Assembly (NCBI GenBank): GCA_964653485.1
Contig: CAZZFF010000007.1
Coordinates: 29,965 to 93,964 of the forward strand
Direction of reading: 5' to 3'
From: CAVQND01 sp964653485
Lineage (GTDB): Bacteria; Verrucomicrobiota; Verrucomicrobiia; Limisphaerales; UBA8199
Length of the DNA: 64,000 nucleotides
Position 1 is the first letter of the stretch; every line of letters starts with the position of its first letter. A program made the translations under genes and the position numbers. Positions 58,756 to 64,000 of the stretch are shown here, piece after piece. The notes under the pieces are model-generated. The model was given only the letters and a program-made list of their open reading frames with translations, was not told the origin of the DNA and made no database searches.

Positions 58756-58787
58756 GAAATCCGAAGGCCGGTCCGACTTCGGATTTC
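58756..58787. repeat. Small inverted heptamer repeat
   Basis: GAAATCCGAAG at 58756-58766 and CTTCGGATTTC at 58777-58787 form a perfect 11-bp inverted repeat with a 10-base loop. It is a minimal version of the inverted array at 14014-14222 and lies in the 310-base gap upstream of the BrnT-like gene. Confidence 0.85.
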
Positions 58788-58915
58788 AGATGTCCGGGTT
58801 TGGCATAATAAATAATATGGCCAATGGAGAGGCGTTTCGCTAGGGTCTGGGTGAAAAGCCCCTGCCAAGAGGGTAGGGGAGCATTTGAGCAGTTGAGAAA
58901 AAGTGAAAAAATCGG

Positions 58916-58960
58916 TTGACAATAGAGAGCGCCTAATGTAAATACAATGTAACGACATTG
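58916..58960 (+). promoter_or_regulatory. Probable promoter and operator of the BrnT-like TA pair
   Basis: TTGACA at 58916-58921 is a perfect -35 box; TAAATA 17 bases on is a fair -10 candidate. Just after it CAATGT-AACG-ACATTG (58945-58960) is a perfect 6-bp inverted repeat, well placed for an autorepressor such as the paired CopG-type antitoxin. The toxin start is 30 bases further. Confidence 0.55.
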
Positions 58961-58990
58961 CATGGGCGTTAGATATACAATTAGCTCGGT

Positions 58991-59278
58991 ATGGAGTTCG
59001 ATTGGGTTAACTCGCCCTTCAATCTCGAAGGCTCTTTGACGCAGCAGGAAATTGAAGAATCGTTTGAAGACCCGTTCGCCATCCGGCTGTTGCCGGATTC
59101 GCCCCGCTTCGCGGTGCAGGCGCGGTTTTTCAACCTGGGGATGTCGACGGGCGGCGTGGGTGTGTTTTGCGTTTATCGCACCAACGGCAAGCAGGTCCGT
59201 GTCATCCATGCCCGTCCGTTCGATGCGGAGGAGCGGTTCTTCTATCAGAAGAAAGTGGAGCAGAATCTGGCCCGGTAG
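58991..59278 (+). CDS. brnT: BrnT-like toxin (DUF4258-related RNase)
   Basis: 95 residues starting MEFDWVNSPFNLEGSLTQQE. The BrnT pattern is present: N-terminal F-x-W, SFEDPFAIRLLPDS, ARFFNLGMSTGGVGVFCVY and the end VRVIHARPFDAEERFFYQKK, where R-x-I-x-A-R-x-x-x-x-x-E-R matches the catalytic-type Arg/Glu cluster. BrnT toxins are RelE-fold RNases. The CopG-type antitoxin gene follows after 46 bases, the standard toxin-first order of brnTA. Confidence 0.78.
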   Translation: MEFDWVNSPFNLEGSLTQQEIEESFEDPFAIRLLPDSPRFAVQARFFNLGMSTGGVGVFCVYRTNGKQVRVIHARPFDAEERFFYQKKVEQNLAR

Positions 59279-59324
59279 GCGAGCGCCGGCCGAAGGTGAA
59301 CAGACATGTCAACCGGTTTGACCC

Positions 59325-59600
59325 ATGCACTCCATTGCGAGATGGGAAGATGTGCCAATCTTCGAAAGCGAAGAGGCCGAGGCGGGTTTTTGGGCGGAGA
59401 ACAGGCCCGATTTGCGCCTGATGGAGACGGCGGTGGCCGGGAGCGCGGAGGCCTCCGAGTCCGTGACGATCACATTGCGGATAGACCCGCGCATGTTGGC
59501 CCGCATCAAGCGGTTGGCCCGGTCGCGGTATCTGAACTACCAGAGCATGATCAAACAGTGGCTCAGCGAACGGATGGAGCAGGAACTGCGCGAACGCTGA
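59325..59600 (+). CDS. brnA: BrnA/CopG-type antitoxin
   Basis: 91 residues. The C-terminal half is a ribbon-helix-helix: SVTITLRIDPRMLARIKRLARSRYLNYQSMIKQWLSERM. The N-terminal half (RWEDVPIFESEEAEAGFWAE) matches the CopG antitoxin family that partners BrnT. It should bind both its toxin and its own promoter. No leaderless alternative start is needed. Confidence 0.82.
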   Translation: MHSIARWEDVPIFESEEAEAGFWAENRPDLRLMETAVAGSAEASESVTITLRIDPRMLARIKRLARSRYLNYQSMIKQWLSERMEQELRER

Positions 59601-59629
59601 CCGGCCCGGAACATGAAGGAGATTTGAGC

Positions 59630-60577
59630 ATGGACGAAAAACTCAGGCAGGCGGAGGCGGAGGCGGAGGCGGAAATCCGAAATCCGAAATCCGAAATCCG
59701 AAATCCGGAATTCGCAACGGGTGCGGTCAAGGCCGTGGACAAGGTTGCATTTTGGAGTGCGCCGGCAGAGCGAGGCGTCCCGACGAGTCGGGATTTCGGC
59801 CGCCGCGGTCGCCCAACAACCCCAGACGCTGCCAGAGCCAAAGCGTTTTCGCTCATCGAGATGCTCGTGGTCATCGCGGTCATTGGCATTCTGGCCTCCA
59901 TGATCTTCCCGGTGACCAAGGCGGTGTCCCGCGCCAAGACCAAGAGCCGGACCAAGGCGGAACTGGAGCAGGTCGTCACGGCCATCGAGATTTACAAGAG
60001 CAAGCGGGGTCAGTATCCGCCTGATAATCATTTCCAGAACACTGGCTTGCTCAACCCTTACATCAACCCGCTTTATTATGAGCTGGTGGGGACTACAAAT
60101 AACGGAGTGTATTACCAGCCCAGCGACGGGCGGCCGGCGGTCAACACGGCCGCCATCGACTCGGCCTTGCACCCGGGGTACGTCGGGGGTGTCTCCGGGT
60201 TCGTCAATTCCACGACCGGGGAGAACGTTGAGGAAGGCCCGAGGGTGGTTCATTGCCTGATGGGCACTTTGGGGGCCAACCAGGTCGGCCAGATAGCCGG
60301 GGGCTTCAATGTGCTCGTCTGTTCGGTTCCGCTGCCGGCCGGCTTGCCGCTGCGGCTGTGGCCGAACCTGGCGGGCAATCCGGCGCCCTATCCGGGTTCC
60401 GCGCAGCTCAACGCGGGTTCCACCGGCGGACCCTGGTACTGCGCCTGGCGCTACAATTCGTCCAACCCGACCAACAACCCGAGTACCTACGACCTTTGGG
60501 TTGACGTCATCATCAATGGCAGGACCAATCGTTTCTCTAACTGGAGCCGTGATCCGGTGATCGTCGGTTCTCCGTGA
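59630..60577 (+). CDS. Pseudopilin (GspG-like) with repeat-derived leader
   Basis: 315 residues; AAGGAG at 59616-59621 is a good ribosome binding site for ATG 59630. A 72-residue leader precedes KAFSLIEMLVVIAVIGILASMIFPV, the class III pseudopilin helix, with ELEQVVTAIEIYKSKRGQYPPDN after it, as in GspG major pseudopilins. Part of the leader is encoded by five AAATCCG heptamers (IRNPKSEIRNPE), so this segment has grown by repeat insertion; the true start may be further in. First gene of the pseudopilin operon. Confidence 0.82.
   Translation: MDEKLRQAEAEAEAEIRNPKSEIRNPEFATGAVKAVDKVAFWSAPAERGVPTSRDFGRRGRPTTPDAARAKAFSLIEMLVVIAVIGILASMIFPVTKAVSRAKTKSRTKAELEQVVTAIEIYKSKRGQYPPDNHFQNTGLLNPYINPLYYELVGTTNNGVYYQPSDGRPAVNTAAIDSALHPGYVGGVSGFVNSTTGENVEEGPRVVHCLMGTLGANQVGQIAGGFNVLVCSVPLPAGLPLRLWPNLAGNPAPYPGSAQLNAGSTGGPWYCAWRYNSSNPTNNPSTYDLWVDVIINGRTNRFSNWSRDPVIVGSP
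59673..59707 (+). repeat. Five-copy AAATCCG array inside a coding sequence
   Basis: Five perfect tandem heptamers (35 bases) in the leader region of the pseudopilin gene, directly after a GGCGGA hexamer tract. Three heptamers equal seven codons, so the array reads as a seven-residue period. Confidence 0.93.
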
Positions 60578-60754
60578 ACAAAGCCAGCCCCTGCGCCTAT
60601 GAGCTTTAAACGAACATTTCTGAGACGACTGCCGCGCCAGCGCGGCGTTCTGGCGCCCCTTTGCCCAATCCCGGTCTCGTGGCAGGACAGCGCCTGGTGT
60701 CCGCCGGTGCGAGTCCTGCCATGCCCCGAGCCTTCAAACCTCTCCCCTCATTCC

Positions 60755-61810
60755 ATGAAAAACAACTCCCCCGAATCTTCTTATCCTGAGGCGTCCGGAG
60801 AACTCCGGCTCCGGATGTCGCTCGCAGCGTTCGTCGCCGATCGTTGTCGGAGAGCGGCCAATGCGAGGAGGTTTGTGAAAACGGAAGCGACACCGTCTTC
60901 TGTTCGAGGGGGCGCGCCGAGGGGCTGCGAGAGCCGCGGCTTTCGCGCGCCGCCCTTCGGGGGATTGGGGACGCGGCACTCCGCCCCTCGCCCGCGGCGC
61001 GCGGCGCATCGCCCTCCGGGTCGCGGCTTCACTCTCATCGAGCTGCTGGTCGTGATAGCGATCATCGGCGTCCTGGCCGCGATGCTGATGCCGGCCCTGG
61101 CAAAGGCCAAGGTGAAGGCCCAGGTGCAAAAGGCCAGGCTGGAGATGTCCTTGATCGTCCAGGCGGTTATTGGCTACCAGGCGGCGTACAGCCGCTTGCC
61201 GGTGTCGACCGGCGTTCTGAGTGACAAGCAGGCGGCGGTGGATGATTTCACTTACGGTACCACCGGGGTGCCCACGACGAAAGTCTGGATTACCGACGTA
61301 GCGGCTCCCGCGTCACCGGCCCAGATCGTCTCGCCGGGTTACACCTACCAAACGAACAATTCCGAGATCATGGCCATTCTCATGGACCGGGAGACGTTCC
61401 CCACCGGCCAAGCCACCATCAATGCGGGGCATGTGAAGAACCCGCTGAAGACCGTGTTCCTGAACCCAACGATTGCCAGCGACCAGATCTCACCCGGTGT
61501 CGGTTCGGACCTGGTGTTTCGCGACCCGTGGGGAAACCCGTATATTATTTCGTTGGATGTTAACAATGACGAGGTGACGCGCGATGCCATTTATCGGAAG
61601 GCCGCCGTTTCGCACGACCCCTCGCAGTCAAGCCAGTCGGTTGGCTTTTGGGGCCTGGTCAACCCCCAGGCCGGCGCCAACGCTGCGTCGGATTTCTTCC
61701 AGTTGAGCGGCCCCGTGATGGTGTGGTCCGCGGGTCCGGACAAGAAGATCAACAGCAAACTGGCCGCGAGCCTCGGCGCCAACAAAGACAATGTTCTTAG
61801 CTGGAAATAG
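60755..61810 (+). CDS. Pseudopilin (type II secretion/type IV pilus-like)
   Basis: 351 residues from ATG 60755. The processing site is PPGRG-FTLIELLVVIAIIGVLAAMLMPA after a 91-residue leader that is rich in Arg, Gly and Ser, far longer than normal. KARLEMSLIVQAVIGYQAAYSRLP follows, GspG-like. Later FRDPWGNPYIISLDVNNDEVT and VMVWSAGPDKKINSK are the conserved D-x-W-G-N-P-Y and S-x-G-P-D blocks of the major pseudopilin family, where calcium is bound. It follows the previous pseudopilin gene by about 180 bases. Confidence 0.87.
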   Translation: MKNNSPESSYPEASGELRLRMSLAAFVADRCRRAANARRFVKTEATPSSVRGGAPRGCESRGFRAPPFGGLGTRHSAPRPRRAAHRPPGRGFTLIELLVVIAIIGVLAAMLMPALAKAKVKAQVQKARLEMSLIVQAVIGYQAAYSRLPVSTGVLSDKQAAVDDFTYGTTGVPTTKVWITDVAAPASPAQIVSPGYTYQTNNSEIMAILMDRETFPTGQATINAGHVKNPLKTVFLNPTIASDQISPGVGSDLVFRDPWGNPYIISLDVNNDEVTRDAIYRKAAVSHDPSQSSQSVGFWGLVNPQAGANAASDFFQLSGPVMVWSAGPDKKINSKLAASLGANKDNVLSWK

Positions 61811-61815
61811 TAGCC

Positions 61816-62703
61816 GTGAAAACTGAACTCTCGTCTCCGGCCTTGGGCCCCATCCGCCGGCGTGGCTTCACGCTGATAGAGATGCTGACGGTCATCGCGA
61901 TCATCGGCATCCTCGCGGCGGTGATTGGCCCCAGCCTGGGCAATTTCAAACCCAACGTCACGGCCGCGGCGACGCAGCAATTGCTGGCGGACATCGGGCG
62001 GGCGCGCCAACTGGCCATTAGCCAGCACACGACCGTTTACATGGTATTCCTGCCGCCCGGCTTTGCGCTGGACCCGGCGTGCGCAGCCTTGCGGTCGTTC
62101 GCGCCGCTGGAGTGGGCCAAGTGCCTGCCGCTGCTGGACAAACAGTTGACGGGCTACAACTTCGTCTCGCTGCGCAGCGTGGGTGACCAGCCCGGCCGGC
62201 ATACCGTCCACTACTGGTCCGCGTGGAAGACGTTGCCCGAGGGCGCGTTCATCCCCCTCCAGAAATTCGCGCCTCCCACCCAGTCGTTCAACGTCTATAC
62301 GAACGTTCCCGGCGTGGTGGGCAACGTCCGGCCTTTCATGACCGTTTCGGCCTTCAGCAACACCTTGAGCGTGCCGTTTCCCAGCGAGCAGACGCCGCCG
62401 ATTGGGCCGGGCACATGGCAGCACTGGACGAGCCTGCCCTACATCGCCTTCAACTACCTGGGCCAGCTTGTCCAGCTTGTGAACGGGACCACGGAGGCCT
62501 TGCGCCCCGCCAATGAGATCATCCCGGTAGCCAAAGGCAGCGTGCTCTATCCGCACGACCCGGCCACCAAGCTGGGCAACCCGGCGCTCCTTCCCACGGC
62601 GCTGGAAGTGCCGCTCGGCAATAGCACCACCAACAGCTTTAACCTGATCTGCATCGACAGGCTTACGGGACGGACCTACGTCAAACGTCAGGAGGTGAGA
62701 TGA
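61816..62703 (+). CDS. Minor pseudopilin (GspH-like)
   Basis: 295 residues from GTG 61816, five bases after the previous stop. RRRGFTLIEMLTVIAIIGILAAVIGPSL is the pilin helix with a short 16-residue leader. TQQLLADIGRARQLAISQHTTVYMVF resembles the GspH/FimT start after the helix. The remaining 220 residues are beta-rich and unknown. Its end overlaps the next ATG (ATGA, 62700-62703). Confidence 0.85.
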   Translation: MKTELSSPALGPIRRRGFTLIEMLTVIAIIGILAAVIGPSLGNFKPNVTAAATQQLLADIGRARQLAISQHTTVYMVFLPPGFALDPACAALRSFAPLEWAKCLPLLDKQLTGYNFVSLRSVGDQPGRHTVHYWSAWKTLPEGAFIPLQKFAPPTQSFNVYTNVPGVVGNVRPFMTVSAFSNTLSVPFPSEQTPPIGPGTWQHWTSLPYIAFNYLGQLVQLVNGTTEALRPANEIIPVAKGSVLYPHDPATKLGNPALLPTALEVPLGNSTTNSFNLICIDRLTGRTYVKRQEVR

Positions 62704-63677
62704 GAATCAGGAACTTGAACTTCGGAGCCCTCGACCATTCCCGCCCCGCCGCGGTTGCCGACAGGCTGGGGGCGGGCGGCATCGCCCGTTGCGCATTCCG
62801 CGCTTCGCCCGGCTTTACGATGGTCGAGATCGCCATCAGCCTGGGGATCATCGCGTTTGCCCTGGTGGCGATTATCCACATCATGCCTTTCGCCATGGGT
62901 GTCCAGCGGGAGAACCGCGAGGAGACCATCATCAACCAGGAAACCACCGTCCTGCTGAACGCCATCCGCAATGGAGAGCAGGGCCTGGACGACCTGACCA
63001 ACTACGTGGTCGCGATTACCAACACGCAGACATGGTTTCCTTATCCCAGCGGGAGGCCCGCCACCGTCGTCTATGGGTACACGCTGACCAACTCCACGGC
63101 CGGCGGCCAGCCGATGGGCCAGGCCTTCCTCATCACCAATGGGTTCCGCATCGTCGGCCTGCTCAGCACGCCCAAGTATTGGCCGCTGTATAACACCGGC
63201 AAGCAGGGCCAGGCCCCTGTCTTCGAGGGCTTTTACAGCAACCACGTCGCGGCGACGGTTCGGGCCATGAGCGGCTCGGCCAGCGACAAGGCCCCGCAGA
63301 GCAACGCGTCCGTCGAGGACATGGCGTTTGCGTACCGGGTGATTTGCGAGGTGATGCCCTACGGCTCGGGAAACCCGCTGACTTCCTACAGCAGCGCGTG
63401 GAATTCGGACTGGACGAACTACACCTCGTATCCGAACGCCGCCGACTGGTATTGGCGCTCCAACTACTTCCGGTATGCCATGAACCTGCAGGAGGACCTG
63501 AACGAAGTGCGGCTCCTGTTCCGTTGGCCGGCCTTGCCCAATGGCCGGCTTGGCACCGGCTGGCAGGCTGTCCGGGCCGTCACCGCCGGGCCGGTCCAGC
63601 CCTTTCCCAATGCCGGGACCGATCCGGCCTACACCCTCTATTTCGTTCAACCCAAAACCTTCGTGAGGGCCCAGTGA
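62700..63677 (+). CDS. Minor pseudopilin (GspI/PilV-like)
   Basis: 325 residues. SPGFTMVEIAISLGIIAFALVAIIHI is the pilin-type helix with E5 (leader of about 37 residues), followed by REETIINQETTVLLNAIRNGE. The rest is a secreted-type domain rich in Asn, Thr and Tyr without known motif. ATGA overlap with the previous gene and GTGA overlap with the next show tight coupling. Confidence 0.82.
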   Translation: MRIRNLNFGALDHSRPAAVADRLGAGGIARCAFRASPGFTMVEIAISLGIIAFALVAIIHIMPFAMGVQRENREETIINQETTVLLNAIRNGEQGLDDLTNYVVAITNTQTWFPYPSGRPATVVYGYTLTNSTAGGQPMGQAFLITNGFRIVGLLSTPKYWPLYNTGKQGQAPVFEGFYSNHVAATVRAMSGSASDKAPQSNASVEDMAFAYRVICEVMPYGSGNPLTSYSSAWNSDWTNYTSYPNAADWYWRSNYFRYAMNLQEDLNEVRLLFRWPALPNGRLGTGWQAVRAVTAGPVQPFPNAGTDPAYTLYFVQPKTFVRAQ

Positions 63678-64000
63678 AAAAGACGATTCAAATCGGCAAT
63701 ACCGCTGCTCCCGCCCGGGGCTTCACGCTCATCGAGATTCTGGTGGCGATGGCGCTGCTGTCGTTCATCGTGATCGGGTTGGTGACCATGTTCGGCCAGA
63801 CCCAGCGGGCCTTCGTGCAAAGCCTGACGGACGTGGACCTGCTGGAAAATGGGAGGGCGGTGATGGACATGCTGGTGCGGGACCTGGCGGAAGCGGCGCC
63901 GGCCGACGTGTCGAACGCGGCGAACTTCTATGTGGAGATACCCCAACCGGGTGAAAACATCCATACGCAGCCCCTGCTCCAGGCCCTGCCCGGGACGAGC
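63674..64000 (+). CDS. Minor pseudopilin (GspJ/PilW-like), partial
   Basis: Begins with GTG 63674 overlapping the previous stop and is open to the window end. MKKTIQIGNTAAPARGFTLIEILVAMALLSFIVIGL has a short leader and the pilin helix, followed by VDLLENGRAVMDMLVRDLAEA, the common pattern after the helix in GspJ/PilW. The C-terminus lies outside the window. Confidence 0.82.
   Translation, partial: MKKTIQIGNTAAPARGFTLIEILVAMALLSFIVIGLVTMFGQTQRAFVQSLTDVDLLENGRAVMDMLVRDLAEAAPADVSNAANFYVEIPQPGENIHTQPLLQALPGTS

Overview
The window looks like a GC-rich Verrucomicrobiota chromosome, most likely subdivision 3 (Limisphaerales/Pedosphaera-type). This placement is inferred from several traits: prepilin-like proteins with an H-x9-DG tail, secreted PQQ-type propellers, an SSS symporter paired with a DUF3311 protein, a caa3-like oxidase operon with small CAxC membrane proteins, and dispersed 7-bp AAATCCG arrays. 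No rRNA, tRNA, CRISPR array, phage structural gene or IS transposase was seen. A 10-N block at 44601-44610 marks an assembly gap.

Layout. 1-10.2 kb holds a partial secreted protein, a GH31 glycosidase, a phospholipase-D-type protein, a GNAT acetyltransferase, an AraC regulator followed by a methanol:corrinoid methyltransferase (MtaB), and a secreted Ig-like repeat protein. 10.7-11.3 kb holds a DUF433/DUF5615 toxin-antitoxin pair whose toxin is cut by an in-frame amber codon. 11.6-19.1 kb (minus strand) is a cytochrome c oxidase operon with heme A and heme O synthesis genes and a cupredoxin-like protein. 19.2-23.6 kb (minus) holds an AAA ATPase, ribH, ribBA and an antiporter-like protein. 24.1-26.2 kb encodes a radical SAM/TPR/glycosyltransferase fusion. 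26.5-28.2 kb is a PAS histidine kinase and a receiver protein.

28.3-34.1 kb is a compact aromatic-acid cluster: HemW-like radical SAM enzyme, chorismate-lyase-like protein, flavin halogenase-like oxidoreductase, 4-hydroxybenzoyl-CoA-type thioesterase, small DMT-like membrane protein and PaaK-like ligase. A PIN-type TA module follows, bounded by a decayed second copy of the ligase 3' end. 35.2-44.9 kb is a seven-gene, largely translationally coupled operon: two secreted propellers, DUF3311, SSS symporter, a second PaaK-like ligase, an acylating-type aldehyde dehydrogenase and an iron-type alcohol dehydrogenase. This reads as a transport plus acid/aldehyde/alcohol conversion module. The two neighbouring clusters are the best candidates for an undescribed system.

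45-52.8 kb holds a ParDE/RelE-like TA pair, the main sigma factor, an RRM RNA-binding protein, infC with an apparent TTG start, the Memo/AmrS pair and an unknown protein. 52.9-57.2 kb holds a large secreted protein, an AbiEi-like protein whose start codon lies in a perfect 52-bp palindrome, and an unknown protein. 57.2-64 kb holds a prepilin-like H-x9-DG protein, a YihX-like phosphatase, a BrnT/BrnA-like TA pair and a five-gene pseudopilin operon (type II secretion/type IV pilus-like) that runs off the right edge.
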